From: Alphaproteobacteria bacterium
GTDB taxonomy: Bacteria; Pseudomonadota; Alphaproteobacteria; Sphingomonadales; Sphingomonadaceae
Direction: 5' to 3'
Assembly: GCA_019239415.1 (NCBI GenBank)
Contig: JAFAZW010000088.1
Location: 1-64,000 of the forward strand
Length of the DNA stretch: 64,000 bases
Below, one piece after another: positions 16,328 through 25,632 of the stretch (position 1 is its first letter; every line of letters starts with the position of its first letter). Made by a program: the position numbers and the translations under genes. The notes under the pieces were generated by a model. The model had not been told where the DNA came from. It did no database searches and saw only the letters and a program-made list of their open reading frames with translations.

Positions 16328-18139
16328 ATGTCGCTGCGCCGCACCCTCGCCTTCCTCGCGATCGCCCTTTCGGGCACTGCCGCCGCCGCGGCCGAGCCCG
16401 CGTGGCGCGTCACCGAAGCCGCCGGCAGCGTCGCTGTGCGCCAAGGGCCGCGACTCGTGCCGATACGCCGCGGCGCGACCCTCCACCCGGGATCCGTGGT
16501 GGAGACCGCCCCCGGCGCCCGCGCCGTGCTCGTGCGCGGCCAGGACTACGTCATTGTCTCGCCGCACACCCGGCTGCGCCTGCCCGAAGGCCGCGACGCG
16601 CGCGGCATCGTCCAGGTGATCGAGGATTACGGCCGCGCCTCGTTCCGCATCGAGAAGAAGGCGGCGCCCCATTTCGGCGTCCGCACCCCCTACCTCGTCG
16701 CCCTCGTGAAGGGGACGGTGTTCACCGTCTCCGTCGACGACGCCGGGGCTTCGGTGGCGGTCGACGAGGGGCGGGTCGAGGTCACGACGCCCACCGGCAG
16801 CATGCGCGAAATGGTGCTCCCGGGCCGCATCGGCACCGTCGCGGCGCGGTCCCCGGACAAGCTCGAAGTGGCCAATTTCACCCCCGCCGCCGGCGATACG
16901 CCGGACGCGAAGGCGAGAGGCGCCGCGGCGAAGGGCGAGGGTGCCGACGCCGCCGACGGCCGCGCCGGCGCCTCCGAATCCGATTCGTCCAGCAGCGCCG
17001 CGGACCATCGGGAAAGTGGCCCCACCGACAAGGCGGACGACAAAGGCGCCCGCGAGAAGCCGGACGACAAGGGTTCGGGCGACAAGGGCGTGGACGATAA
17101 GGGTCCGGGCGAAAAGGGTGCGGGCGACAAGGGTGCGGCCGACAGGGGCGCGGGCGACAAGCATGCCGACGCCCGTCCGGACGATCCGAAGTCCGACAAG
17201 GCCGCTGGCGAGGCTGCGGGCAACGGCTCCAAACATCTCTCGCCACCGTCCCCGCGGGTCGATCCCACGACGGTGATCCTCACCGTCGCCGGGCAGGAAG
17301 TCGCCGTTCCCACCAAGCACGCCACGAAGGATTTGCAGAGCCAGGCCCTCGCGCTGGCCAGCAACTCCAGCCATGGCAAGGGAAAGCCGGATGTGGGCGG
17401 TCCTCCCACCGGTCCCGGTCCCTCGGGGAACACGAACGGACCGGCCGGCAACGGCAATGGAAACGGCTCCAGCAACGGCAACGGTCCCGGCTCCAGCAAC
17501 GGGAACGGCCCAGGCTCCAGCAACGGGAACGGCCCGGGTTCCAACAACGGGAACGGTCCCGGCTCCAGCAACGGTAACGGCCCAGGCTCCAGCAACGGGA
17601 ACGGCCCGGGTTCCAACAACGGGAATGGTCCCAGCGGATCCGGCAACGGCAATGGCGGCGGCAATTCCGGGGCGGGCGGCTCCGGCAACGGCAACGGCAA
17701 TGGCAATGGCGGTGGCAATTCCGGCAACGGCGGCGCTTCGACCCCTGTGCCGATACCGGCGTCCGCACCGGTTCCTGCCCCTGCGCCAGTGCCCACCCCT
17801 GCGCCCGCGCCGGTGCCCGCGCCGGCCCCGGTGCCGACGCCCGCGCCAGCTCCGGTTCCTACGCCGGCGCCAGCTCCGGTTCCTTCGCCCGCGCCGGACC
17901 CGGTCCCGGCGCCCTTGCCGTCGCCCGCTCCGACACCTGTGCCCGCGCCGGACCCGGCTCCGGCTCCGGCTCCGGCTCCCGCTCCGGCCCCCGCGCCCGC
18001 TCCTGCTCCCGCGCCTGCGCCTGATCCGGCTCCCGCGCCCGCACCTGCCCCTGCTCCGGCTCCCGCCCCGGCGCCTGCGCCTGCGCCCGCGCCGAAGCCG
18101 GTGCCGAAAACCTGCGTCCTCGGCCTTATCTGCTTGTGA
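16328..18139 (+). CDS. FecR-domain secreted protein with low-complexity repeat tails
   Basis: A 603-aa protein; ATG 16328 is chosen because a clean signal peptide follows (RRTLAFLAIALSGTAAAAA). Residues ~45-160 form a FecR domain (GSVVETAPGARAVL, DYGRASFRIEKK, GTVFTVSVDDAG), but no ECF sigma factor or anti-sigma transmembrane segment is present, so it is not a classical FecR regulator. Then come DKG-rich pentapeptide repeats (236-278), seven exact-length GSSNGNGP octapeptides (380-435), a Gly/Asn tract, and a Pro-Ala tail (about 473-593) ending KTCVLGLICL with two Cys. It looks like a cell-surface stalk or filament protein. It is followed by a Slam-like barrel and a CHASE2-EAL gene. Confidence 0.75.
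   Translation: MSLRRTLAFLAIALSGTAAAAAEPAWRVTEAAGSVAVRQGPRLVPIRRGATLHPGSVVETAPGARAVLVRGQDYVIVSPHTRLRLPEGRDARGIVQVIEDYGRASFRIEKKAAPHFGVRTPYLVALVKGTVFTVSVDDAGASVAVDEGRVEVTTPTGSMREMVLPGRIGTVAARSPDKLEVANFTPAAGDTPDAKARGAAAKGEGADAADGRAGASESDSSSSAADHRESGPTDKADDKGAREKPDDKGSGDKGVDDKGPGEKGAGDKGAADRGAGDKHADARPDDPKSDKAAGEAAGNGSKHLSPPSPRVDPTTVILTVAGQEVAVPTKHATKDLQSQALALASNSSHGKGKPDVGGPPTGPGPSGNTNGPAGNGNGNGSSNGNGPGSSNGNGPGSSNGNGPGSNNGNGPGSSNGNGPGSSNGNGPGSNNGNGPSGSGNGNGGGNSGAGGSGNGNGNGNGGGNSGNGGASTPVPIPASAPVPAPAPVPTPAPAPVPAPAPVPTPAPAPVPTPAPAPVPSPAPDPVPAPLPSPAPTPVPAPDPAPAPAPAPAPAPAPAPAPAPAPDPAPAPAPAPAPAPAPAPAPAPAPKPVPKTCVLGLICL
17465..17632 (+). repeat. Seven 24-bp in-frame tandem repeats
   Basis: Seven consecutive 24-bp units encode G-S-S/N-N-G-N-G-P. 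Units differ by a few synonymous changes, and two carry Asn in place of Ser. Spacerless, in-frame units of this kind indicate copy-number change by slippage within a coding sequence. Confidence 0.95.
17743..18105 (+). repeat. Proline-alanine coding repeat
   Basis: About 120 codons of alternating Pro and Ala/Val (PAPAPVPTPAP units, then pure PA dipeptides) at the 3' end of the FecR-domain gene. It is likely an extended, rigid spacer similar to TonB-like or cell-wall-spanning linkers. Confidence 0.9.
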
Positions 18140-18201
18140 TGCCTAACGGTTTTTCAACCTTGCTGCAGTAGGTCCGGTGCTCCGGACGAAACGGAGCGAG
18201 G

Positions 18202-19254
18202 TTGGTCGTGGGGCGATGGCGCCGGTTGCTGTTGATTGGGGTCTGGCCGCTTGCCGGCGGCCTGTCGCCTCAGGTGCCGATGCTCGCCTATGACCCGAGC
18301 GTTTTCGACGGCGTCCAGCCGCAGCCCCTGCCGCCCCCGCCCCCGCAACCGCAGCGGCGGCCGGAGAAGCCGAGCTTCCGTCTGACCGTCGACTTCGCCG
18401 TCATCGCCGACAGCAACACGACCAACGGCACGCGCCTCAAGGAAGTGCCGGTGCTGGTCGGCGATGCCCGCATACCCCTGCCGCTCGACCCCCGGCTGCG
18501 CCAGAAGGGCGGCTTCGGCCGCAGCGCCGCGGTGAGCGCCAGCGCGAGCGTCCCCATTGCGCCCGCCGCCCGCCTGATCGCGTCCGCCGACGCTTCTTAT
18601 GTCGATTATCCCGGCAGCTTCAGCGACGATGCCTGGGCATCGGCCTCGGCGGGGATCGAGCTCGGCCGCGGCCGGGGCCGCACGTCGCTGGAGGCGATGC
18701 TGTTCGACCGCTGGTACGCCCACGAATCGGCGATGGCGGGGTGGGGCCTGCGCGCATCCCACCGGCAGGACTTGGGACACGGCCAGACGCTCAGATTGCT
18801 CGCCGACGGAAGGATCTACCGCTCCGGCTACGGCCGCGCATTCGACGGCAAGCAGGGCAGCGTCTACCTCAGCTACGATGCGGTGCTCGATCCGACGCTG
18901 ACCGCCTCGGCGAGCCTCTACGCCCGCCGCGACGCGCTGCGCGACCGCGCCTATGCCAGCAACGAGGTCGGGGGCTTCGCCAGCCTGTCCCATTATCTCG
19001 GTCCTGACCTGACCGCCTCGCTCTCCGTCGGCGTCGGCCGCGCGTGGTTCGACGCGCCGATCCCGCTCCTCGCCGACGATCCCCGCGCCGACTGGCGCCC
19101 GTTCGGCAGCCTTTCCCTCACCACCCGCCGCCCGCTGCTGTGGGGCTTCTATCCCTCGCTCACTTATTCCTACGGGCGGACGATGAGCAACTTGCCGTTC
19201 TACGAATCCGACCGGCACCGCCTCCGTCTCGGTATCGCCCGGACCTTCCAGTGA
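18202..19254 (+). CDS. Slam-like outer-membrane beta-barrel protein (DUF560 type)
   Basis: A 350-aa protein. Start is TTG 18202 or GTG 18208; both have a GGAG/GAGG site at usable distance. A signal-like N-terminus is followed by a Pro-rich linker (QPLPPPPPQP), then repeated amphipathic strands with alternating aromatic and small residues, ending SDRHRLRLGIARTFQ. The end region GFYPSLTYSYGRTMSNLPFY resembles the C-terminal barrel of surface lipoprotein assembly modifiers (Slam), which move lipoproteins to the outer surface. The N-terminal TPR domain of Slam is missing. It overlaps the next gene by 4 nt and follows the FecR-domain gene, suggesting it exports or anchors that protein; this is inference. 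Confidence 0.65.
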   Translation: MVVGRWRRLLLIGVWPLAGGLSPQVPMLAYDPSVFDGVQPQPLPPPPPQPQRRPEKPSFRLTVDFAVIADSNTTNGTRLKEVPVLVGDARIPLPLDPRLRQKGGFGRSAAVSASASVPIAPAARLIASADASYVDYPGSFSDDAWASASAGIELGRGRGRTSLEAMLFDRWYAHESAMAGWGLRASHRQDLGHGQTLRLLADGRIYRSGYGRAFDGKQGSVYLSYDAVLDPTLTASASLYARRDALRDRAYASNEVGGFASLSHYLGPDLTASLSVGVGRAWFDAPIPLLADDPRADWRPFGSLSLTTRRPLLWGFYPSLTYSYGRTMSNLPFYESDRHRLRLGIARTFQ

Positions 19255-21587
19255 GGCTGCGGCGGCGCCTCGGTCCGCTCCTCCGCGCGGTCGTCGGCGG
19301 CGAGCGCCGGCTCGCGGTCCTCGTCGGCGCGGCCGTCGGCCTTGCGCTCCTGCTCTCCGGCCTCGGAGCCTCGTTCGAGAAATTGGGGAGCGATCTGCGC
19401 TCCGGCTTCGTCGCGCGTCCCGCCTCGGGCGAGGTCGCGATCGTCGAGATCGACGCCCGGAGCATCGCCGCCTTCGGGCGGTGGCCGTGGCCGCGCAGCG
19501 TGCACGGATCCATCGTCGACCGGCTACGCCAGGCAGGGGCGAGGCTGATCGCCTTCGACGTCGATTTCTCCGGCCGCTCGGACCCGAAGGAAGACGCCGT
19601 CTTCGCCGCCGCCCTCGTCCGCGCCGGCGGCACCGTCATGCTCCCGACCTTTCGGCAGGAGGCGGCCTTCGACACCGGCGGCACGGTCGAATCGGCACCG
19701 ATCCCGCCGCTTGCCGATAATGCTTTCCTCGTCTCCGCGAACGTCCAGCCGGACCGCGACGGCAAGCTGCGGCGCATGCCCTACGCCGTCGCGATCCTCG
19801 GCGCGCCGCGGCCGTCGCTCTCCGCGATGATCGCCGAGCATCCCGGCAAGGCTTCCGACAGCTTCGCGGTCGACGTCCATATCGATCCCCAGACGCTGCC
19901 GCGCTACTCGGCCATCGATGTCGTCGCCGGCCGGGTCCCTCCCTCCGCCTTCACAGGCAAGCGCGTCATCATCGGCGGCACCGCCGTGGAGCTGGGCGAC
20001 CGTTATTCCGTTCCCGGCTTCGATCTGCTGCCCGGCGTCGTCGTCCAGGCGATGGCGGCGGAGACGCTGCTCGGCGGCCGCGCCTTCCCGGAGATCTCCG
20101 CGGGCTGGCCGCTGCTGCTCGCGCTTCTGCTGCTCGGGATCGCGCTGACCCCCCGGCGCCACGCCTTACACCCGCCTTGCATCGCCGCGGCGTGCATCGT
20201 GCTGCTGTTCCTGCCGTCGGCGAGCGAGCGTTTCGCGGCGACAACGGTGGCGGTCGTGCCCGCGCTCGGGGCGCTGCTGTGCGGCGCGATCGCCGCCGCC
20301 GCGCACGTCTTCGCGGGGCGCTATCGCGAGCGCGGCCTCACCGATCGCGAGACCGGACTGCCCAACCTCGCGGCGCTGGTCGGCGATGCCGAGGCCGAGG
20401 AGCGGCTGACGATCGGCGCGCTGCGCATCGGCCGCGTGGCGGAGCGAGTCTCGAGCGGGGGCGGCGCGAAAGTTCGCGCGCGCATCCTGCGCCTTGCCGA
20501 CCAGCTGGGCTTCGCGACGGGGGCCGAGCGGGTCTATCGCAGCGGCCCCGATACCCTCGTCTGGCGGATGGCCGAACCGTCGCCCGGCGAGGATTCCCTG
20601 GCGGGCATCGCCCATCTTCTCCGCGCGGCGGCCGCTAGCGAGGAAGGGGGCGAGCTCCAGCTCCATTTCGGCATCGCCTCCGGCGCCGCGTGCGAGGCGG
20701 CGGCCGTCGTGGCCAGCGCCGCCCTTGCCGCCGAGCGGGCGGCGGCGACGGGTGTGACCTCCCGCGAGTTCACCGCCGCCGACGCCGACCTCATGCGCCG
20801 CGACGAGGCGCTCCTGTCCCGGTTCGAGGCGGCATTGGCCGAGCGGCGCATCCACGGCGTCTACCAGCTCAAGCGGGACCTGCGCAGCGGCCGCGCCAAG
20901 GGCGTCGAAGCGCTGGCGCGGTGGCAGGATCCGGAGCTCGGCGCGATCCGGCCCGACATCTTCGTGGCGCTGCTGGAACGATATGGCGGCATTCTGGAGC
21001 TGACCGTGGCAATGCTCGGCGATGCGCTCGAGGCGGTAAAGGTCTGGAACGCGATCAGCCCTGGGTTCACCGTCGCGGTCAACCTTTCCGCGCTGCTCCT
21101 TCACGATGCCGCGGCGATGCTGCGCCTCCGCCAGATATTCCTCGACAGCGCAGTTCCCGCCGAGTGTCTGGTGATCGAGGTGACCGAGACGGCGGCGATG
21201 AGCGATCCGGCGGGGGCGATCGCCGCGCTGGATGCTTGGCGGTCACTCGGCGTCGGAGTCTCGATCGACGATTACGGCACGGGTCACAGCTCGCTCGCCT
21301 ATCTCCACAGCCTGCCGGCGAGCGAGCTGAAGATCGACGGCAGCTTCGTCAGGGACCTCGCCACCGATTCACGCAGCGCGATCATGGTCCGCTCGACCGT
21401 GTCGATGGCGCACGAGCTCGGGCTCGAAGTCGTTGCCGAAGGGGTGGAGGATGCGGCGACGCTCGATCTGTTGCGGGCGATCGGTTGCGACGTGGCGCAG
21501 GGCTGGGCGATCGGCCGTCCGGTGCCGGCGGAGGATATCGCCGCCTTCCTCGCCGCAGAGGCCAAGGCGTCGCGCCGCGCCGGCTGA
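19251..21587 (+). CDS. CHASE2 sensor with EAL c-di-GMP phosphodiesterase domain
   Basis: A 778-aa protein starting at GTG 19251, overlapping the barrel gene stop (GTGA). Layout: a first transmembrane helix (~20-40), an extracytoplasmic CHASE2 domain (~45-275; PASGEVAIVEIDARSIAAF, RLIAFDVDFS), three closely spaced transmembrane helices (~285-370), a degenerate GGDEF-like region without the GG(D/E)EF signature (GLTDRETGLPNL start), and an EAL domain (~525-770). The EAL domain keeps E553-A554-L555, DDYGTGHSS, ELKIDGSFV and VVAEGVED, so c-di-GMP hydrolysis to pGpG is likely. It presumably links an envelope signal, perhaps from the neighbouring surface module, to c-di-GMP level. Confidence 0.9.
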   Translation: MRLRRRLGPLLRAVVGGERRLAVLVGAAVGLALLLSGLGASFEKLGSDLRSGFVARPASGEVAIVEIDARSIAAFGRWPWPRSVHGSIVDRLRQAGARLIAFDVDFSGRSDPKEDAVFAAALVRAGGTVMLPTFRQEAAFDTGGTVESAPIPPLADNAFLVSANVQPDRDGKLRRMPYAVAILGAPRPSLSAMIAEHPGKASDSFAVDVHIDPQTLPRYSAIDVVAGRVPPSAFTGKRVIIGGTAVELGDRYSVPGFDLLPGVVVQAMAAETLLGGRAFPEISAGWPLLLALLLLGIALTPRRHALHPPCIAAACIVLLFLPSASERFAATTVAVVPALGALLCGAIAAAAHVFAGRYRERGLTDRETGLPNLAALVGDAEAEERLTIGALRIGRVAERVSSGGGAKVRARILRLADQLGFATGAERVYRSGPDTLVWRMAEPSPGEDSLAGIAHLLRAAAASEEGGELQLHFGIASGAACEAAAVVASAALAAERAAATGVTSREFTAADADLMRRDEALLSRFEAALAERRIHGVYQLKRDLRSGRAKGVEALARWQDPELGAIRPDIFVALLERYGGILELTVAMLGDALEAVKVWNAISPGFTVAVNLSALLLHDAAAMLRLRQIFLDSAVPAECLVIEVTETAAMSDPAGAIAALDAWRSLGVGVSIDDYGTGHSSLAYLHSLPASELKIDGSFVRDLATDSRSAIMVRSTVSMAHELGLEVVAEGVEDAATLDLLRAIGCDVAQGWAIGRPVPAEDIAAFLAAEAKASRRAG

Positions 21588-21590
21588 GCC

Positions 21591-22385
21591 TCAGCCGCGG
21601 CCGGTGACCAGCGGGCCGGCCGGCGGTGGAGCGAAATCGAGTGGCGCGACCGCCGCTCCCGGCGATCCGGCGGTCACCGAACGGTAGAGCGAGGCGCCGA
21701 CCGGGCTGTAGGTCACCGCCTCCGTGACGAGCAACGTCGCGAAGATCGTGCCGATCCCCCAGCGCCACGCCGGGTGGATGCGGCCGGTGCGGCGGCGGTC
21801 TGCGATCACGCCCGCGGCCGGGAAGACCAGGCAGGCCGCGAACGCCGCTTCCCACGCCCAGGGCTGCAGCAAAGGCATCGGCAGCAGCCGCCCGAAGGCC
21901 GGACCGAGGAGCAGCGACATGCCGCAATAATGGAGGCGGCGGTGCCACGCCGTCTCCCGCCGCCTCAGGATCGCCGCGACGGTGAGGCCGATGAAGCCGA
22001 ACAGGGTGACCGGATCGAAGACGAGGAACTGGAGCGGCCGGAAGAAGAAGGGCACCTGTCCGCGCCGCACCATCGCCACCGTCACCCAGCAGCCGAGCAC
22101 CAGCATCGGCACCAGCCACGCGGCGCCGATCCAGCCGAGCTTGCGGTGAAGCGCCATCCGGTCGGTGGCGACGAACACGTTCTGGAGCAGGTAGAGCGTC
22201 ACCCAGCCCATGAAGGTGATGGCGTGGGCGTGGACCAAAGGCGGCGAGTGGAAGGTCGATCGCCCCATCGCCAGCTGCAGCGAGAAGCCGGCCGCGACGG
22301 TGAGCGCCATGAGCATCGCCGCGCGCAGGAAGAAGCGGTCGTCCTTCGTCGCTTCGATCGGCCCGCCGGCTGCGAGTGTCGCCAT
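21591..22385 (-). CDS. Polytopic membrane protein of unknown function
   Basis: A 264-aa protein with about seven predicted hydrophobic helices. Distinctive features are VHAHAITFMGWVTLYLLQN near residue 50 with two His in or beside a helix, HRKLGWIGAAW, and HRRLHYCGMSLL. The spaced His residues could bind haem or metal, but I do not recognise the family with certainty. It is convergent with the CHASE2-EAL gene (3-bp gap) and followed upstream by repeat-rich DNA. No operon partner is evident. Confidence 0.75.
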   Translation of the reverse strand: MATLAAGGPIEATKDDRFFLRAAMLMALTVAAGFSLQLAMGRSTFHSPPLVHAHAITFMGWVTLYLLQNVFVATDRMALHRKLGWIGAAWLVPMLVLGCWVTVAMVRRGQVPFFFRPLQFLVFDPVTLFGFIGLTVAAILRRRETAWHRRLHYCGMSLLLGPAFGRLLPMPLLQPWAWEAAFAACLVFPAAGVIADRRRTGRIHPAWRWGIGTIFATLLVTEAVTYSPVGASLYRSVTAGSPGAAVAPLDFAPPPAGPLVTGRG

Positions 22386-22453
22386 GTCTCATCCCCCCCG
22401 GGTTGTGGGGCGGAAGCTATCGCAGGTGGGGTGGGGGAGCAACGGGGTGCTTA

Positions 22454-22588
22454 TTCCTCCCCGGGGAATGGGGAGGGAGACCATGCTCCAGCATGGTGGA
22501 GGGGGCCCCACCTCTCCGCCGCACCTGACGCCGGGCCCCCTCCACCACGCCGCTTCGCGTCGCGGTCCCCTCCCCCTTTCCGGGGAGG
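22454..22588. repeat. Large imperfect inverted repeat (REPIN-like)
   Basis: Left arm segments TCCTCCCCGGGGAATGGGGA and CATGGTGGAGGGGGCCC pair with right arm segments GGGCCCCCTCCACCACG and CCCTTTCCGGGGAGGA. This type of interspersed repeat is common between sphingomonad genes. It occupies the gap between two minus-strand genes, together with the adjacent GGGGACAGTC hairpin. Confidence 0.7.
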
Positions 22589-22600
22589 AGCGAGAAGACA

Positions 22601-22625
22601 GGGGACAGTCAGATAGACTGTCCCC
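22601..22625. repeat. GGGGACAGTC palindrome
   Basis: A perfect 10-bp inverted repeat (GGGGACAGTC at 22601-22610, complement at 22616-22625) with a 5-nt loop. It resembles the GGGGACACGTAC elements elsewhere in the window and lies just downstream of the TonB receptor stop, so it may also serve as a terminator. Confidence 0.8.
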
Positions 22626-22637
22626 CTCATTCCGAGC

Positions 22638-25487
22638 CTACATCTTGTAGGTCGCCCGCGCGTAGAAGAAGGTGCCGGGGACGTCGTAGGTGGTCGGGTC
22701 CATATTGTTGAGGCCGCAGCTGAAGCACGCCGGCGGCGAGACGTTGAACAGGTTGTTCGCCCCGATCGCGAAGCCGAAGCCGCCGAGGCTCTTGCCTTCC
22801 CAGCGCAGCTGGATGTCGGTGTAGAGCCGGTGGCGCATCTTGTTGCCGTTCGGCTCGACCACGCCGGAAATGTAGCGGCCGGTCAGCGAGGCGGCGAAAT
22901 CGCCCAGCGACCAGTCGAGCACGGCGTTCGACTTGAACTTGGGGAAGGCCTGGTCGGGGCTGCCCTGCTCCGTCCCTTCGCGCTTGATCCGCGTCGTCCC
23001 GTTGGTGGCGGGGACGGTGACGGCGTAGTGGAACAGGAAGGTGCTGTTCCACAGCAGGCCGAAGCGGCCGGCGCCGGTCTCGGCGGTGCGGGCGTTGAAG
23101 GTGACGTCGACGCCGTCGGTCTCGATGCTGGCGATGTTCTGGAGGAGGCCGCGGATCTGGGCGATCGCGCCCGAGGCGGTGCGGGTGATCGCGGCGCAGC
23201 TCAGCGCGTCCGCCGAGCTGGTGCAGCGGCCGAGCAGGGTCTCGGCGTCGATCGCCTGGATCGCCCCCTTCACCTTGTAGTGGAAGTAATTGCCCTCGAG
23301 CGTGACGCGCGGCAGCCAGCGCGGGCTGTAGACGCCGCCGAAGCCGTAGCTTTCCGACGTCTCGGCCTTGAGCGCCGGGTTGCCGCCGGTGATGACCGGG
23401 AGCTGCGGGTTGGCCTGGACGTAGCTGCCGTTCGACGGGACGCCCTGCGCGATGCAGTTGGTGCGGACCGCCGCGGGGATCTGGCCGCCGATGGCGGAGC
23501 AGGGATCGACGATCTCCTGGTCGAAGCGCGAGGGCGTGCCGAACAGCTCGCCGATCGAGGGCGCGCGGAAGCCCTGCGCCCAGCTGCCGCGGAACAGGAG
23601 GTCCTGGACGGGCTTCCAGTCGGCGCCCGCCTTGAACGTCGTCTTGCCGCCCGAGGTCGAATAATCGGAATAGCGGGCGGCGAAGGACAGTTCGAGCTTG
23701 TCGAAGAAGGGCGTCTTGGCCAGCAGCGGCGCGCGCAGCTCGCCATAGACTTCGTTGACGTCGAAGCTGCCGCGGGTCGGCAGCGCGGGAATGTCGGAGC
23801 CGAGGCCGGCGGCGACGACGGGATCGGGGTCGAAGCGGCCGCTCTGGTCGCGATGCTCGGCGCCCAGTGCGATGCCGAACGGGCCGCCCGGTAGGTCGAA
23901 CAGCGCGCCGGTGACGTTGCCGCTGACGTCCCAGACCCGCTGCTTGCTGCTGTCGCGCTGGGTGAAGGCGACATAATCGATCATCGGCTGCGTGATCGAG
24001 CCCTGGCCGCCGAAGATGTTGAACGGGACGCAGGGCGCCGTGCAGGCCGCGAGCGGGCCGAGGGCGCGGGCGAGGTTGGCGGCGTTGACGTTGCCGTGCA
24101 CCGTCTGCTTGGCCGTGTTGCGGCCCCACAGGCCGTTCACGTCCCAGTTCCAGGTGCGGCCGCCGATGTCGAACGCGCCGGCCAGGGTGGCGCTCGCATA
24201 ATAGGTGTCGACCCGCTGGTCGTAGCGGCGCGGGCCGTTCTCGACGAAGCGGCGGCCGATGAAGGCGTAGTTGGACGCATCGAGCGTGCCGAACGGGTTG
24301 AACGGGTTGGTGGCTGAGATGGTGATCGTGTCGAGCAGGTTGCCGTTGCCGGCGTCGGGCCCGACGAACAAGGGCAGCGGCGCCGCCTGGTTCTTCGAAT
24401 TGCGGCGGTTGTAGAGCGCCTTCACCGACAGCGAGATGCCGCCGCCGAAATCCTGGCGGAGGTTGGCGAAGGCGCCGTAGCGCTCGAGCGGCGTCTGGAT
24501 GAAGTTATAGGGCGCGAAGTTGAACCGGTCGGCCGTCGTGAAGGCCTTGAAGTCGCTGTTCGGCCCGGTCGGGTTCGCCGGGTCGTAGCGCGGCCGGCCG
24601 GTGAGGACGGGACCCTTGAGGGTCAAATTCTGGCCGAGCACGATGAAGCGGCCGAGCGGCGTTCCCGAGCTGCACGAGGAGTCGCAGGCGGTGGTGCCGG
24701 GGGTCGGGAAGAGCGAGATCGAGCGGTCGCCCGAGCTGATCGCCTCCTGGCGCACCCAGTTGCCGCCGACGACGATGTCGGTGCCGCCGAAATGCGCGCC
24801 CCAGCTGCCCTGGACATTGTAGCCGGCGCCGTCGCCCTGGCCGAAGATGCCGGCCTGGGCCGAGAGCCGGAAGCCCTGCTGGCGCTTGCGGGTGATGATG
24901 TTGACGACGCCGGCGATGGCGTCGGAGCCGTAGACCGCCGAGGCGCCGTCCTGCAGCACCTCGATCCGGTCGATCATGCTCTCGGGGATCGAGTTCAGGT
25001 CGGTCGAGCCGGGGACGCCGCTCGCCGACGCGCCGTTCACGTAGCGCAACCCGTCGACGAGGACGAGGACGCGCTTCGAGCCGAGATACCGCAGGTCGAT
25101 CTCGGCCGCGCCGGCGCCGACGCCGCCGCCGTCCGGCGGGTTGCCGAAATTGCCGCTGTTGTTGAACCGGCTGTTCAAGGCGCCGCCGGAGCTCGGCAGG
25201 CGCTGGAGGATCTCGGCGGTCGAGCTGAGGCCGGTGCGGGCGATGTCTTCGGAATCGACGAAGGTGACGGGCTGGTCCTGGCTCAGCGGGTCGCGGCGGA
25301 TGCGCGAGCCGGTGATGACGATCGTGTTGTCGCCGCCGTTCTGACTGCCCTGCGCGGCGGCGGTCGCGGCATTGGGGCTGGGCTGGTCGGGGACCGGCTG
25401 GCCCTGGGCCAGGGCCGGTGCGGCGGCGGCGAGCGCGAGCGCGGCGACTCCTGAGCGGAGCGCGAGCGGAGTGGTGCTGGTCATCAT
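22638..25487 (-). CDS. TonB-dependent receptor of the xylan locus
   Basis: A 949-aa outer-membrane receptor. ATG 25487 is chosen because a signal peptide ([20 protein letters not shown]) and an AGGGGA ribosome binding site fit there; the frame is open upstream but unlike protein. The plug starts with [15 protein letters not shown] and includes [38 protein letters not shown] and VVNIITRKR. The barrel ends [10 protein letters not shown]. It differs from the 1142-aa receptor and belongs to the shorter 'TGSRI' class. It is divergent from the sulfotransferase and close to the GH10-GH115-GH9 genes, so uptake of xylan fragments is a reasonable inference. Confidence 0.9.
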   Translation of the reverse strand: MMTSTTPLALRSGVAALALAAAAPALAQGQPVPDQPSPNAATAAAQGSQNGGDNTIVITGSRIRRDPLSQDQPVTFVDSEDIARTGLSSTAEILQRLPSSGGALNSRFNNSGNFGNPPDGGGVGAGAAEIDLRYLGSKRVLVLVDGLRYVNGASASGVPGSTDLNSIPESMIDRIEVLQDGASAVYGSDAIAGVVNIITRKRQQGFRLSAQAGIFGQGDGAGYNVQGSWGAHFGGTDIVVGGNWVRQEAISSGDRSISLFPTPGTTACDSSCSSGTPLGRFIVLGQNLTLKGPVLTGRPRYDPANPTGPNSDFKAFTTADRFNFAPYNFIQTPLERYGAFANLRQDFGGGISLSVKALYNRRNSKNQAAPLPLFVGPDAGNGNLLDTITISATNPFNPFGTLDASNYAFIGRRFVENGPRRYDQRVDTYYASATLAGAFDIGGRTWNWDVNGLWGRNTAKQTVHGNVNAANLARALGPLAACTAPCVPFNIFGGQGSITQPMIDYVAFTQRDSSKQRVWDVSGNVTGALFDLPGGPFGIALGAEHRDQSGRFDPDPVVAAGLGSDIPALPTRGSFDVNEVYGELRAPLLAKTPFFDKLELSFAARYSDYSTSGGKTTFKAGADWKPVQDLLFRGSWAQGFRAPSIGELFGTPSRFDQEIVDPCSAIGGQIPAAVRTNCIAQGVPSNGSYVQANPQLPVITGGNPALKAETSESYGFGGVYSPRWLPRVTLEGNYFHYKVKGAIQAIDAETLLGRCTSSADALSCAAITRTASGAIAQIRGLLQNIASIETDGVDVTFNARTAETGAGRFGLLWNSTFLFHYAVTVPATNGTTRIKREGTEQGSPDQAFPKFKSNAVLDWSLGDFAASLTGRYISGVVEPNGNKMRHRLYTDIQLRWEGKSLGGFGFAIGANNLFNVSPPACFSCGLNNMDPTTYDVPGTFFYARATYKM

Positions 25488-25632
25488 CCAAGTCCCCTGT
25501 CTGCCGGCCGCCGCGACCACGAGGCGCCAGGCGGCCAGTATAGCTGCTACGCGGCCGAAATGAACCCCGCGCGGCCGAAGGTGGTGGCGAGAGTGCGGAG
25601 GTGTTGCTAGGGCGCCGCACACGGAGGCGCCG

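Noticed and set aside
17465-17632. Regular repeats that could suggest a CRISPR array
   Set aside because: Units are 24 bp, in frame, contiguous without spacers, and code for GSSNGNGP.
16328-18139. FecR protein as an anti-sigma or iron regulator
   Set aside because: There is a Sec signal peptide and no sigma factor or inner-membrane anchor nearby, so the regulatory role is not supported.
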